NCBI RefSeq assembly: GCF_900624995.1
Contig: NZ_UYXQ01000006.1
Coordinates: forward strand, 124,001-188,000
Source: Pseudomonas antarctica
GTDB taxonomy: Bacteria; Pseudomonadota; Gammaproteobacteria; Pseudomonadales; Pseudomonadaceae
Reading direction: 5' to 3'
Length of the DNA: 64,000 bases
Shown: positions 47,554 through 56,698 of the stretch, in pieces
How the letters are laid out: every line of letters begins with the position of its first letter
How positions within the stretch are numbered: position 1 is the stretch's first letter
Made by a program: the position numbers and the translations under genes
Notes under the pieces: model-generated
What the model was told of the DNA's origin: nothing
What the model saw: only the letters and a program-made list of their open reading frames with translations
Databases searched by the model: none

Positions 47554-48332
47554 GCCTTACACCTCCCCGCCGTTATTGGTTGACCGGCGCCAGCAGTGGT
47601 ATCGGCGCCGCGCTGGCTGTTGAATTGCTCAACAGCGGCGCTCACGTTGCGCTCAGCTCGCGCACCAAGGGGCCGCTTGAGGCTCTCGCGCATCGTTATC
47701 CAGGGCAAGTGCTGGTGGTGCCCGGTGACCTGACCAACAGCCAGACCGTGCGCGAGATCGGCGAGCATATCGGCGTGGTCTGGGGCTCACTCGACACGGT
47801 GATCCTCAACGCCGGCACCTGTGAATACGTGGACGCGCGCCAGTTTGACGCCTCGATTGTCGAGCACGTAGTACGCACCAACTTACTGGCGAGCAGCTAT
47901 TGCATCGAAGCCGCGTTGCCGCTGCTGCGCAAAGGGCACACGCCGCACCTGGTCGGCGTGGCCAGTGCTGTAACCTACCTGCCGATGCCGCGTGCCGAAG
48001 CCTATGGTGCATCCAAAGCCGGGCTGCGCTACCTGTTCGAATCCCTGCGCATCAGCCTGTCACCCGAGAACATCGACGTCACGGTGATCAGCCCGGGCTT
48101 TGTCGACACGCCGTTGACCGAACGCAATGACTTCCCCATGCCCTTGAGCTGGTCCGCTGACAAGGCCGCGCGGCATATCTTCGCCAAGCTGGACAAGCGC
48201 CCGCTCGAAATTGCCTTCCCCGCTATGTTTATCGCCACCCTGTGGCCGCTGTCGAAGCTGCCCAACCGCGCGCAACTGATCATCGGCAAGCGCATGCTGC
48301 GCAGCCCGCCGCCGCACAAGGATGACCTGTGA
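47550..48332 (+). CDS. Short-chain dehydrogenase/reductase
   Basis: A 260-residue classical SDR. NAD(P) motif TGASSGIGAALAVELL is near residues 13-28, NAG at ILNAGTCEYV, and the catalytic Ser-Tyr-Lys set in VGVASAVTYLPMPRAEAYGASKAGLRYLFESLR. The C-terminal hydrophobic stretch (LEIAFPAMFIATLWPLSKLPNRA) suggests membrane association. ATG 47550 overlaps the previous stop (ATGA) and follows AAGGAGAA. Its substrate is unknown; within this operon a lipid substrate is plausible. Confidence 0.9.
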   Translation: MSLTPPRRYWLTGASSGIGAALAVELLNSGAHVALSSRTKGPLEALAHRYPGQVLVVPGDLTNSQTVREIGEHIGVVWGSLDTVILNAGTCEYVDARQFDASIVEHVVRTNLLASSYCIEAALPLLRKGHTPHLVGVASAVTYLPMPRAEAYGASKAGLRYLFESLRISLSPENIDVTVISPGFVDTPLTERNDFPMPLSWSADKAARHIFAKLDKRPLEIAFPAMFIATLWPLSKLPNRAQLIIGKRMLRSPPPHKDDL

Positions 48333-49576
48333 AGATCGCCATTATCGGCAGCGGCATCGCCGGGCTGACGAGCGCCTACTTGCTCAGCCGCCGCCATGAC
48401 ATCACCGTGTTCGAAGCGGGCGAGCGCATCGGCGGGCATACCCACACGGTCAACGTGACGGTCGAGGGTAAAGGCTATGCGGTGGACACCGGTTTTATCG
48501 TATTCAACAACTGGACCTACCCCAACTTCATTAAGCTGCTGGGGCAGATTGGCGTCACCTTCAAACCCACCGAGATGAGCTTTTCGGTGTGCGACCAAAG
48601 CGCAGGCTTCGAATACAACGGCAACAACCTCAACAGCCTGTTTGCCCAGCGCCGCAATATTCTCTCGCCGGGGTTCTGGGGCATGTTGCGCGATATTTTG
48701 CGCTTCAACCGCCAGGCGCCGCTGGACCTGCAAGAACAGCGCATCAGCGCTGAGATGACCCTGGGTGATTACCTCGAAGCTGGCGGCTACGGCCCACGGT
48801 TTATCCGGCATTACATCGTGCCGATGGGCGCGGCGATCTGGTCGATGTCCCTGGCCGACATGCTCGGTTTTCCGTTGCAATTCTTTGTGCGTTTCTTCAA
48901 AAACCACGGTTTGCTCTCGGTCAATAACCGGCCGCAATGGTGCGTGATCGAAGGTGGGTCGAGCCGCTACATCGAACCGCTGACGCGCAGCTTTCGCGAG
49001 CAGGTGCGTCTCAACTGCCCTGTGCATAACGTTGAGCGCACAGCCGACGGCGTAGTGATCCACAGCGCCGCCGGCAGCGAGGCATTTGATCGTGTGGTGT
49101 TCGCCTGCCACAGCGACCAGGCACTGGCGTTACTGGCCGACCCGAGCCAGGCGGAACAGGAAATTCTCGGCGCATTGCCCTACGCCGACAACGATGTGGT
49201 GCTGCACACCGACACGCGCTTGCTGCCCGACCGCAAGCTCGCCTGGGCCAGCTGGAATTACCGTTTGACCGGCACCGCGCAGACCCAGGCTGCCGTCACT
49301 TACGACATGAACATTCTGCAAGGCATCGACAGCGCCACCACCTTTTGCGTGAGCCTGAACCAGACGCCGATGATCAACCCGCTGAAGATCCTTGCGCGCT
49401 ACACCTACGCACACCCGCAATACAGCCTCGCGGCGGTCGCCGCCCAAGGGCGCTGGGAAGAGTTGGCCGGTGCGCGCAACACCTTTTATTGTGGCGCCTA
49501 CTGGGCCAACGGTTTCCATGAAGACGGCGTGGTCAGCGCCTTGCGCGTGGCCCAAGCCTTTGGAGAAACCCTGTGA
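48329..49576 (+). CDS. FAD-dependent amine-oxidase-like oxidoreductase
   Basis: A 415-residue flavoprotein with the FAD motif MKIAIIGSGIAGLTSAYLLSRRHDITVFEAGERIGGHTHT at the N-terminus, related to flavin amine oxidases and phytoene-desaturase-like enzymes. The variant VDTGFIVFNNWTYPNFIKLL and CHSDQALALLADPSQAEQEILGALPY are typical of the group found next to DUF1365 and cyclopropane-synthase genes, where the substrate is thought to be an acyl chain. The start is GTG within GTGA, overlapping the SDR stop. Confidence 0.88.
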   Translation: MKIAIIGSGIAGLTSAYLLSRRHDITVFEAGERIGGHTHTVNVTVEGKGYAVDTGFIVFNNWTYPNFIKLLGQIGVTFKPTEMSFSVCDQSAGFEYNGNNLNSLFAQRRNILSPGFWGMLRDILRFNRQAPLDLQEQRISAEMTLGDYLEAGGYGPRFIRHYIVPMGAAIWSMSLADMLGFPLQFFVRFFKNHGLLSVNNRPQWCVIEGGSSRYIEPLTRSFREQVRLNCPVHNVERTADGVVIHSAAGSEAFDRVVFACHSDQALALLADPSQAEQEILGALPYADNDVVLHTDTRLLPDRKLAWASWNYRLTGTAQTQAAVTYDMNILQGIDSATTFCVSLNQTPMINPLKILARYTYAHPQYSLAAVAAQGRWEELAGARNTFYCGAYWANGFHEDGVVSALRVAQAFGETL

Positions 49577-50382
49577 ACAGCGCCCTGTACAGCGGCTGGA
49601 TCGCCCACCGCCGGTTTGCGCCCAAGGCCCACGCCTTTCGCTACCGCATCGGCTTGCTGTACCTGGACTTAAGCGAACAAGACGAAGTGCTCGGGCTGTC
49701 GCCCCTGGCCGGCGCGAGTCGCCTGGCCCCCTTCGGCTTTCGTCAGCAGGATTACCTGCGCGAGTTTACGCGCCACGGCATGACCTTAAGCGATGCCGTG
49801 CGCCAAGAAGTCGGCAAGGCGCTGGGGCGTGAGCCTCAGGGCGTTATCTGCCTACTGACCCAGGCCCGCAGTTGGGGCCTGGCTTTTAATCCGGTGAGTT
49901 TCTTCTACTGCTTCGAGGCCGATGGGCAACTGGCCGCGATCCTGTGTGAAGTGACCAACACCCCGTGGCGCGAGCGTTATCACTACGTGCTACCGGCCCA
50001 AGCGCTCGGCGCGGATGAGCACCAGCACTTCGCCGTGGCGAAGGCCTTCCATGTGTCGCCGTTTTTGCCACGCGACCTGGAATACCGCATGAGCTTCAGC
50101 CCGCCCGCCGCCAAGCTCGGCGTGCACATGGCCGATTGGCAGGGCGAGTTGAAAGTCTTCGACGCCACGTTGAGCCTGCATAAAGAAGCGCTGAACCGTG
50201 CCAGCCTGCATCGCTACCTGTGGCGTTTCCCGTGGATGACCGCCAAGACCTGCCTGGCGATTTACTGGCAAGCCATGCGCCTATTGCTCAAACGCACACC
50301 GATTTTTTCCCATCAGGCCGCCGATGGCGCCTCTCGCACCGCAGTCGGGTATACCAAGGATCGCCGCCATGAAATCCCCTAG
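49573..50382 (+). CDS. DUF1365 family protein
   Basis: A 269-residue protein of family DUF1365: SALYSGWIAHRRFAPKAHAFRYRIGLLYLDLSE at the N-terminus, then LGREPQGVICLLTQARSWGLAFNPVSFFYCFEADGQLAAILCEVTNTPWRERYHYVL and KAFHVSPFLPRDLEYRM. The family has no proven activity but nearly always sits between the flavin oxidoreductase and a cyclopropane-fatty-acid-synthase-like gene, as here. GTG start overlaps the previous stop; the 3' end overlaps the next gene by 14 bases. Confidence 0.88.
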   Translation: MNSALYSGWIAHRRFAPKAHAFRYRIGLLYLDLSEQDEVLGLSPLAGASRLAPFGFRQQDYLREFTRHGMTLSDAVRQEVGKALGREPQGVICLLTQARSWGLAFNPVSFFYCFEADGQLAAILCEVTNTPWRERYHYVLPAQALGADEHQHFAVAKAFHVSPFLPRDLEYRMSFSPPAAKLGVHMADWQGELKVFDATLSLHKEALNRASLHRYLWRFPWMTAKTCLAIYWQAMRLLLKRTPIFSHQAADGASRTAVGYTKDRRHEIP

Positions 50383-51640
50383 CTTATCGGTCAAAACCAA
50401 CCGCCTGAACGTCAACGGCCTGACCAGCGCACTGTTGCGCAAGGCCGTGCTGCGCCAACTCAGCCAATTGCGTCACGGCCAGCTAGTGGTGATCGAAGAG
50501 GGTGAACGCCAGGTGTTCGGCGCCCGTGAGGCGCACCTGCTGGGGGAAATTCAGATCCTCGATTCGGCGGTGTGGGGCTTGGTGGCGGCCAATGGTTCGA
50601 TTGGCGCCGGCGAGGCGTTCATCCACGGTTACTGGACCACTCCGGACCTGACCTCGGTGGTGCGCGTGATGGTGAGCAACCTGGACGTGCTCGACGCAAT
50701 GGAAGGTGGCCTGGCGCGCCTGGCACGGCCACTTACCCAAGGCCTGCACTGGCTCAACCGTAATACGCGTAAGGGCTCACAGAAAAACATCGCTGCGCAC
50801 TACGACCTGGGCAATGACCTGTTCGAAGAGTTCCTCGACCCGACCATGATGTACTCGGCGGCGCAATTCCTGTCGCCCGATGACACCTTGGAACAGGCAC
50901 AGTTGAACAAGCTGGAACGCATCTGCCAAAAACTCGCACTCAAACCCACCGACCACCTGCTGGAAATTGGCACCGGCTGGGGCAGCATGGCGCTGTATGC
51001 AGCGCAGCACTACGGTTGCAAAGTCACCACCACGACCTTGTCCAAAGAGCAGTTCGCTTACACCGAAAAACGTATCGCGGCGTTGGGGCTCAAGGACCAA
51101 GTGACCCTGTTGTTGCAGGACTATCGCGATCTGACCGGCGAATACGACAAGCTGGTGTCCATCGAGATGATCGAAGCGGTGGGCCATCGCTTCCTGCCGA
51201 CCTACTTCAAACAGTGCGCGCACTTGCTCAAGAGCGACGGCCTGATGCTGCTGCAAGCCATCACGATTCGTGAGCAACGTTTTGAGCAGGCCAAGAACAG
51301 CGTCGACTTTATCCAACGCTATATTTTCCCCGGTGGCGCCCTGCCGTGCGTGCAGAACATGCTGCATATCGTCAGCCGCGACACCGACATGAACCTGCTG
51401 CACATGGAGGATTTCGGCCTGCACTACGCGAAAACCCTGCGCCTGTGGCACGAGAACTTTCGCCGCGCCCATGGCCGTCTTGCAGAGTTGGGCTACGACG
51501 AGTACTTCCTGCGCCTGTGGGAATTCTACTTGTGCTACTGCGAAGGTGGGTTCATGGAACGGACGATTGGCACTGCACAGTTACTGCTGGCCAAGCCCGC
51601 GGCGATCAACCCGCCTCTGCTCGGGCGTTTCAGTGCTTAA
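50369..51640 (+). CDS. Cyclopropane-fatty-acyl-phospholipid synthase family methyltransferase
   Basis: A 423-residue SAM-dependent methyltransferase of the CFA synthase family. An N-terminal lipid-binding domain (about residues 1-110) precedes the SAM motif LLEIGTGWGSMALYAAQHYG (about 192-211). CFA-type marks follow: NIAAHYDLGNDLFEEFLDPTMMYS, SIEMIEAVGHRFLPTYF and YIFPGGALP. CFA synthases methylate double bonds of membrane phospholipids; this operon-linked type may instead make methylated or oxygenated acyl chains. ATG 50369 gives MKSPSLSVKTNRLN. It is longer than E. coli Cfa (382). Confidence 0.9.
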   Translation: MKSPSLSVKTNRLNVNGLTSALLRKAVLRQLSQLRHGQLVVIEEGERQVFGAREAHLLGEIQILDSAVWGLVAANGSIGAGEAFIHGYWTTPDLTSVVRVMVSNLDVLDAMEGGLARLARPLTQGLHWLNRNTRKGSQKNIAAHYDLGNDLFEEFLDPTMMYSAAQFLSPDDTLEQAQLNKLERICQKLALKPTDHLLEIGTGWGSMALYAAQHYGCKVTTTTLSKEQFAYTEKRIAALGLKDQVTLLLQDYRDLTGEYDKLVSIEMIEAVGHRFLPTYFKQCAHLLKSDGLMLLQAITIREQRFEQAKNSVDFIQRYIFPGGALPCVQNMLHIVSRDTDMNLLHMEDFGLHYAKTLRLWHENFRRAHGRLAELGYDEYFLRLWEFYLCYCEGGFMERTIGTAQLLLAKPAAINPPLLGRFSA

Positions 51641-52124
51641 ACCGCTGGCGAATGCCGTGCTGTTCCAGTGCGGCTGGTTTGCCTGCGTGCTGGGCGGTGA
51701 CAGCCGATGGCTGCTGGTGGCGGGCGCAGTGCTGGCTATCCACTTGCTGTGGGTAAGTTCATGGTCTGCGGAGGGGCAAGTGATCCTCGCCGTGACCTTG
51801 CTCGGCACGGTAATCGATACTTCGCTGCGCACCTTCGGCGTGTTTCATTTCAGCTTACCGGGGCCGCTGATACCATTCTGGCTGGTGCTGCTGTGGGCGT
51901 TGCTCGCCACCACGTTGCGCCATTGCCTGGCCTGGAGCGCGCAGCCCTGGTGGCGCGCCAGCTTATTAGGCGCGGTGGGCGGGCCATTGTCTTATTACGC
52001 CGGCAGCCAATTGGCCGGTGTGAGTTTCGGCTACGCCACTGTGCCAACCATGATCGGCCTGGGCCTGCTCTGGGCGATCCTGTTCCCCGTGATGCACTGG
52101 ATCGCACGGCAACTTGGGCACTGA
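51633..52124 (+). CDS. DUF2878 family membrane protein
   Basis: A 163-residue inner-membrane protein with about five hydrophobic segments (LANAVLFQCGWFACVLGG, WLLVAGAVLAIHLLWV, VILAVTLLGTVIDTSLRTFG, LIPFWLVLLWALLATTL, TVPTMIGLGLLWAILFPVMHWI), matching DUF2878. Function unknown. The likely start is GTG 51633, overlapping the CFA synthase-like stop by eight bases; the frame is open further upstream but that part only shadows the upstream gene. It ends the light-type operon. Confidence 0.82.
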   Translation: MLKPLANAVLFQCGWFACVLGGDSRWLLVAGAVLAIHLLWVSSWSAEGQVILAVTLLGTVIDTSLRTFGVFHFSLPGPLIPFWLVLLWALLATTLRHCLAWSAQPWWRASLLGAVGGPLSYYAGSQLAGVSFGYATVPTMIGLGLLWAILFPVMHWIARQLGH

Positions 52125-52178
52125 CGTCCGTCAGTGCAATCACACGCCGTTGCCGCGCTTGCCTTACACTGCGCGCCT

Positions 52179-52484
52179 ATGACCAACATCCCTCACACTC
52201 AAATCACCGAACCCGTCGTCACCTGCTCGACGTGCGCGGCCTGCTGCTGCCAGCTGGAAGTCATGCTGATCACCGACACCGGCGTGCCGGAACGCTATAT
52301 CGATACCGACGATTGGGGCGGCGAAGTCATGCTGCGCCTGGATGACGGCTGGTGTGCGGCGCTGGATCGGGACACGATGATGTGCACGATTTACGAGCGA
52401 CGACCGCTCATCTGCCGGGAGTTCGAGATGGGCGCGCCGGAGTGCTTGACCGAGCGTGAAGGGATTGCGACGGCGTATCGCTGA
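52179..52484 (+). CDS. YkgJ family cysteine-cluster protein
   Basis: A 101-residue protein with the zinc- or iron-chelating CxxCxxCC cluster (CSTCAACCCQLE, about residues 18-29), later Cys in DGWCAALDRDTMMCTIYERRPLICREFEMG and a final Cys in APECL. It belongs to the YkgJ family, of unknown function. ATG 52179 is preferred; it lies 54 bases after the DUF2878 stop, so co-transcription with the light-type operon is possible but not certain. Confidence 0.85.
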   Translation: MTNIPHTQITEPVVTCSTCAACCCQLEVMLITDTGVPERYIDTDDWGGEVMLRLDDGWCAALDRDTMMCTIYERRPLICREFEMGAPECLTEREGIATAYR

Positions 52485-52507
52485 ACCTGAATGTGGCGCT
52501 AATCAAC

Positions 52508-52594
52508 TGTGGGAGCTGGCTTGCCTGCGATGCAGACACCTCGGTCTATCGGTTACACCGAAGTGATGCTATCGCAGGCAAGCCAGCTTCCACA
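52508..52594. repeat. REPIN-type inverted repeat pair (second subtype)
   Basis: TGTGGGAGCTGGCTTGCCTG (from 52508) and its inverted copy ending AGCTTCCACA (52594), with CACCTCGG / CCGAAGTG partly pairing inside. It lies between the convergent ykgJ-like and pagL-like genes and may act as their only terminator. Confidence 0.9.
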
Positions 52595-52617
52595 CTAGTC
52601 AGCAGGTGCCTGATGGC

Positions 52618-53136
52618 TTACAACGGGTAGGTGTAGTGCAACGAGTAACTCTCTACCCCGTCGTTATTGCTGCTGATGCCCGCGTTTGAATAGTGCGTGG
52701 CGCGGATGCCCACTTCATGCCCACCGGCAAAGCGCAAACCAAAGCCCAGGCGGTCTTCGAACTGGAAGGCCTGGCCGATATTGTTGTCTTCAACCCGTGT
52801 GCGTGAGAACACCGCCACGCCGATCCCCGCTTCGATGTAAGGCCTTACCGACTCGCCGGCAAACTCATACACAAACACCGGCGAGAACGACAGGCTGCTG
52901 ACACTGGCGCGTTTGTCGCCATCCCAGTAGGTGTAGGCGCCGCTCCAGTAGCCGGTCAGTCGGCCTGTGTCGCTCTGCCACCAGCTTTTATCCCAATCCG
53001 ACGTTAGCCCCAACCGATAGGTCATGGTCGAATCGCTGGTGCTCCCCACACCCAATTCCAGGCCGGCGGCCTGGGCCGAAACAGAGTGTCCTACCACCAC
53101 GGCCGCAAACGCAGCCAAACAGAACCAGCGCTTCAT
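52618..53136 (-). CDS. pagL: Lipid A 3-O-deacylase PagL
   Basis: Outer-membrane beta-barrel enzyme that removes the 3-O acyl chain of lipid A. The 172-residue precursor has a signal peptide (MKRWFCLAAFAAVVVGHSVSAQA) and an eight-stranded barrel ending in YSLHYTYPL. Catalytic residues H148 and S150 (RATHYSNAGISSNNDG) and E162 correspond to H126, S128 and E140 of mature P. aeruginosa PagL once a 22-residue signal is removed. AAGGA precedes ATG 53136. It stands alone, downstream of murI on the same strand but 112 bases away. Confidence 0.9.
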   Translation of the reverse strand: MKRWFCLAAFAAVVVGHSVSAQAAGLELGVGSTSDSTMTYRLGLTSDWDKSWWQSDTGRLTGYWSGAYTYWDGDKRASVSSLSFSPVFVYEFAGESVRPYIEAGIGVAVFSRTRVEDNNIGQAFQFEDRLGFGLRFAGGHEVGIRATHYSNAGISSNNDGVESYSLHYTYPL

Positions 53137-53248
53137 AAGAAACAGTCCTTTGAGAACGAAGTTGTATGTTTTTTTACAGACTAACTCGCTATAGAAGCCG
53201 ACGCAGATCCAGAAGTTCAGCGTCTTATTGCGTTATTTCACAAAATTT

Positions 53249-54043
53249 TCACGCGTCGAAGCTTCGCACAACTCCAGGATGTTTCCATAGTGTCGGTAGG
53301 ATATTTCTCAGGTGGCCGACGTGACCGCTGGTCCAGAACTGGACAGGCACAGGATTGCCGGTCGCCAACAGGTCACGCTCGCCCAGCAGACGCATGAGCT
53401 GACGCGCCACGGCGGCACCGGTGTCGATCAGGATGATGCTTGGGGGGAGCAGTTGCGCCAGGAGCGGTTTGAGGAAGGGATAGTGGGTGCAGCCGAGAAT
53501 AATCGTGTCGCAACCGGCGCTGAGCAGCGGCTCGACATAGCCGCGCAACATCTGACGCAGTTCGGGGCTATTGAGGTCGCCACTTTCAATCAACTCCACC
53601 AAGCCCGGGCAGGGCTGAGTAATCACGCGCACGTCGGTGGCAAAACGGTCGAGCAAGGCGGCGAACTTGGCGCTTTGCAGAGTGCCGGTGGTGGCGAGCA
53701 CACCCACCACGCCGCTGCGGGTGGCGGCGGCGGCCGGTTTGACTGCGGGCTCCATGCCCACCAACGGCCAATCGGGGTAGTCCTGGCGCAAATCGGCGAC
53801 GGCCGCCACGGTCGCGGTGTTGCAGGCAATCACAAAGGCCTTGGCGCCCTGCTCGCGGAAAAACTCGGCAACGCGCCGGGAGCGCTCAAGAATGAATGCC
53901 GGGGTTTTCTCGCCATACGGAATATTGCCGCCGTCAGCCACGTACAGCAGCGACTCATGGGGCAATAACTGCTGAATTTCGTCCAGCACGGTCAAGCCGC
54001 CGACACCGGAATCAAACACACCGATGGGCGCGCTCTTAACCAT
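53249..54043 (-). CDS. murI: Glutamate racemase MurI
   Basis: Cofactor-independent racemase that provides D-glutamate for peptidoglycan. The 264-residue protein has the two catalytic cysteines in [11 protein letters not shown] (C74) and [10 protein letters not shown] (about C186), and the N-terminal [14 protein letters not shown]. It overlaps the moeB-like gene by eight bases and is the last of the hemA-prfA-prmC-moeB-murI run. Confidence 0.95.
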   Translation of the reverse strand: MVKSAPIGVFDSGVGGLTVLDEIQQLLPHESLLYVADGGNIPYGEKTPAFILERSRRVAEFFREQGAKAFVIACNTATVAAVADLRQDYPDWPLVGMEPAVKPAAAATRSGVVGVLATTGTLQSAKFAALLDRFATDVRVITQPCPGLVELIESGDLNSPELRQMLRGYVEPLLSAGCDTIILGCTHYPFLKPLLAQLLPPSIILIDTGAAVARQLMRLLGERDLLATGNPVPVQFWTSGHVGHLRNILPTLWKHPGVVRSFDA

Positions 54044-54791
54044 GCTGCGTCCCGCAGACGCTGCAGCCAGGGTCGCGCTTGACGCGTAATTCGCGAAAGC
54101 GTGTGGTCAACGCATCGATCAACAACAAGCGGCCGACCAATGGCTCACCGAAGCCCGCCAACAGTTTCAAGGCTTCCAGCGCTTGCAGGCTGCCGACCAC
54201 GCCCACCAATGGGCCAACGACGCCGGCTTCGCTGCAGGTCAGTTCGGTGTCGCTGCCGTGCCCATATAAACAGTGGTAGCACGGGCTGTCGGCGCGGCGC
54301 GGGTCGAACACCGACAGTTGGCCCTCAAGGCGAATCGCAGCGCCACTGATCAATGGTTTACCGGCAGCGAAGCAGGCCACGTTGACCGCTTCGCGGGTCG
54401 AAAAGTTGTCGCTGCAATCGAGGACCACATCCACCGCGGCTACCGCGGCCGCCAGTGAGTCAGCATCCAGCGCAGTGCGATGGGCGAGCAGTTTGACTTC
54501 CGGGTTGATCGCGGTGAGACGACGTAAAGCCGAATCGACTTTGGTCTGCCCGACGCTGTCGGTGTCATGGATGATCTGACGTTGCAGGTTGGTCAGGTCA
54601 ACGGTGTCGAAGTCAGCCAGATGCAATTCACCCACGCCGGCGGCGGCCAGGTACAGCGCGACAGGTGCGCCGAGACCACCCAGACCGACGATCAGCGCGC
54701 GGGCGTTTTTAAGGCGCAACTGGCCGTCGATGTCGACATGCTGCAACAGAATCTGTCGGCTATAGCGCAACAGCTCCTGATCGGTCAGCAC
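54036..54791 (-). CDS. moeB: E1-like adenylyltransferase (MoeB/ThiF/HesA family)
   Basis: A 251-residue E1-like enzyme that adenylates the C-terminal glycine of a ubiquitin-like sulphur carrier (MoaD or ThiS) using ATP. The ATP motif [37 protein letters not shown] lies near residues 36-72. The structural zinc is held by C-x2-C pairs CYHCLYG (about 172-175) and CSVCGTQ (about 243-246). Pseudomonads carry this gene next to prmC and prfA; whether it serves molybdopterin or thiamine is not decided by the sequence. Confidence 0.9.
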   Translation of the reverse strand: MLTDQELLRYSRQILLQHVDIDGQLRLKNARALIVGLGGLGAPVALYLAAAGVGELHLADFDTVDLTNLQRQIIHDTDSVGQTKVDSALRRLTAINPEVKLLAHRTALDADSLAAAVAAVDVVLDCSDNFSTREAVNVACFAAGKPLISGAAIRLEGQLSVFDPRRADSPCYHCLYGHGSDTELTCSEAGVVGPLVGVVGSLQALEALKLLAGFGEPLVGRLLLIDALTTRFRELRVKRDPGCSVCGTQHG

Positions 54792-55615
54792 GGGCGGCGT
54801 CCGAGGGTGATGCGTTCGTGGCCGCCGAGGTCGAGGCGACTGTGTACGGCTTCAAAGCCTTCGTCCAACAACAGATCACGCACGGCCCCAGCCTGATCGT
54901 AGCCATGCTCGAGCAACAGCCAAGCGCTGGCATTCAAGTGGGCCGGGGCTTGGGCGATGATCAGGCGCAAATCGTCCAGGCCATCACGGCCCGCCACCAG
55001 CGCGCTGGCCGGTTCAAAACGCACATCGCCTGCCACCAGGTGCGGGTCATTGTCGGCAATGTACGGCGGGTTGCTGATGATCAGGTCGAAGCTGTGACCT
55101 TGCAGAGCGCTGAACCAATGACTGTTTAGGACCGTGGCGTTTTTCAGGTGCAGCCGCTGGCGATTGCGTTCGGCCAGCGCCACCGCTTCCAACACGCGAT
55201 CAACCGCGATGACCTGCCAAGCCGGGCGCTCGCTGGCCAAGGCCAGCGCGATGGCGCCGCTGCCGGTGCCCAGGTCAAGAACCTTGGCCGGCGTGCCAGC
55301 TAGCAGCTCCAACGCAGCCTCCACTAGCAGCTCGGTTTCCGGACGCGGAATCAGCGTGTGGGGCGCGACCTCCAGGTCCAGCTTCCAGAAGCCCTGCTGC
55401 CCGAGGATATACGCCACCGGCTCACCGCCACGGCGGCGTTGCAGATAGTCGGCAAAAGTCAGCGCAGCTTCGCTGCTGACGATTTTTTCCGGCCAGGTGT
55501 GCAAATAGCTGCGCGATTTGCCCAAGGCAGCGGCCAGCAACAGTTCCACATCCAGGCGCGCGGTGGGCGAGTCGGGCAGGTCGGCAGCACGCAGGAGGCT
55601 GGCAATGATGGTCAT
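54785..55615 (-). CDS. prmC: Release-factor glutamine methyltransferase PrmC (HemK)
   Basis: SAM-dependent enzyme that methylates the GGQ glutamine of RF1 and RF2. The 276-residue protein has the SAM motif VLDLGTGSGAIALALA (about residues 115-130) and the catalytic ISNPPYIAD (about 187-195). It begins on the base after the prfA stop region (prfA stop 55616) and overlaps the moeB-like gene by seven bases; its substrate prfA is thus its operon neighbour. Confidence 0.95.
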   Translation of the reverse strand: MTIIASLLRAADLPDSPTARLDVELLLAAALGKSRSYLHTWPEKIVSSEAALTFADYLQRRRGGEPVAYILGQQGFWKLDLEVAPHTLIPRPETELLVEAALELLAGTPAKVLDLGTGSGAIALALASERPAWQVIAVDRVLEAVALAERNRQRLHLKNATVLNSHWFSALQGHSFDLIISNPPYIADNDPHLVAGDVRFEPASALVAGRDGLDDLRLIIAQAPAHLNASAWLLLEHGYDQAGAVRDLLLDEGFEAVHSRLDLGGHERITLGRRPC

Positions 55616-56698
55616 TTATTCACCTATCGCCGCCAATTGATCGGCCTGGTACTCGGCGAGCAACGGCTCGATGACCGCGTCAACGCCACCGGCGAGAATC
55701 TCGTCGAGGGAATAAAGCGTGAGGTTGACCCGGTGATCGGTGACCCGACCCTGGGCAAAATTGTAGGTACGGATACGCTCGGAACGGTCGCCCGAGCCCA
55801 CCAGTAACTTACGCTCGCTGGCAATCGCGTTGGCGGCGGCGCTGGTCTGCTGGTCGTTAAGCTTGGCCGACAACCATGACATCGCCCGCGCACGGTTCTT
55901 GTGCTGGGAGCGTTCTTCCTGGCACTCCACCACGATGCCCGAAGGCAAGTGCGTGATGCGGATCGCCGAGTCGGTCTTGTTGACGTGCTGACCACCGGCG
56001 CCCGATGAGCGGTAGGTGTCGACACGCAAGTCCGCCGGGTTAATCTCGATAGCTTCCTGCTCGTCCGGCTCGGGCAATACGGCCACGGTGCACGCCGAGG
56101 TGTGGATACGGCCCTGGGATTCAGTCGCCGGAACGCGCTGCACACGATGCACGCCGGATTCGAACTTGAGCTTGCCGTAGACGTTGTCGCCTTCAACCCG
56201 GGCGATGACTTCTTTATAGCCGCCGTGTTCACCGATGTTCTCGGACAGAATTTCGACACGCCAGCCGCGACGCTCGGCAAAACGCGAATACATGCGGAAC
56301 AGGTCGCCGGAGAAGATCGCCGCTTCGTCGCCACCGGTGCCGGCGCGGATTTCGAGGAAAACGTTGCGCCCATCGTTAGGGTCTTTGGGCAGCAACATGC
56401 GTTGCAGGTCGCCTTCCAGCTCAGCCAGTTTTTCCTTGGCTTCGCGGACTTCTTCCACGGCCATTTCGCGCATGTCCGGGTCGCTGTCCTTGAGCAGCGC
56501 CTGGGCGCCCTCGAGGTCGGCCTGCACCTTGGTCAGGTGCTTGTAGGTGGCCACAATCGGCTCAACTTCGGCGTATTCCTTGGAATAGGCACGGAACTTG
56601 GTCTGATCGGCGATGACTTCGCCATCGCCGAGCAAGGCGGTCAGTTCTTCGAAACGGTCCTGGAGCACGTCCAGTTTATTGAGCAGTGACGCTTTCAT
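55616..56698 (-). CDS. prfA: Peptide chain release factor 1
   Basis: Recognises UAA and UAG stop codons and triggers peptide release. The 360-residue protein, family length, has the PxT-type anticodon tripeptide PAT (residues 190-192, VPATESQG) and the catalytic GGQ at 235-237 ([17 protein letters not shown]). Its start overlaps the hemA stop by four bases, the conserved hemA-prfA-prmC arrangement. Confidence 0.97.
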   Translation of the reverse strand: MKASLLNKLDVLQDRFEELTALLGDGEVIADQTKFRAYSKEYAEVEPIVATYKHLTKVQADLEGAQALLKDSDPDMREMAVEEVREAKEKLAELEGDLQRMLLPKDPNDGRNVFLEIRAGTGGDEAAIFSGDLFRMYSRFAERRGWRVEILSENIGEHGGYKEVIARVEGDNVYGKLKFESGVHRVQRVPATESQGRIHTSACTVAVLPEPDEQEAIEINPADLRVDTYRSSGAGGQHVNKTDSAIRITHLPSGIVVECQEERSQHKNRARAMSWLSAKLNDQQTSAAANAIASERKLLVGSGDRSERIRTYNFAQGRVTDHRVNLTLYSLDEILAGGVDAVIEPLLAEYQADQLAAIGE

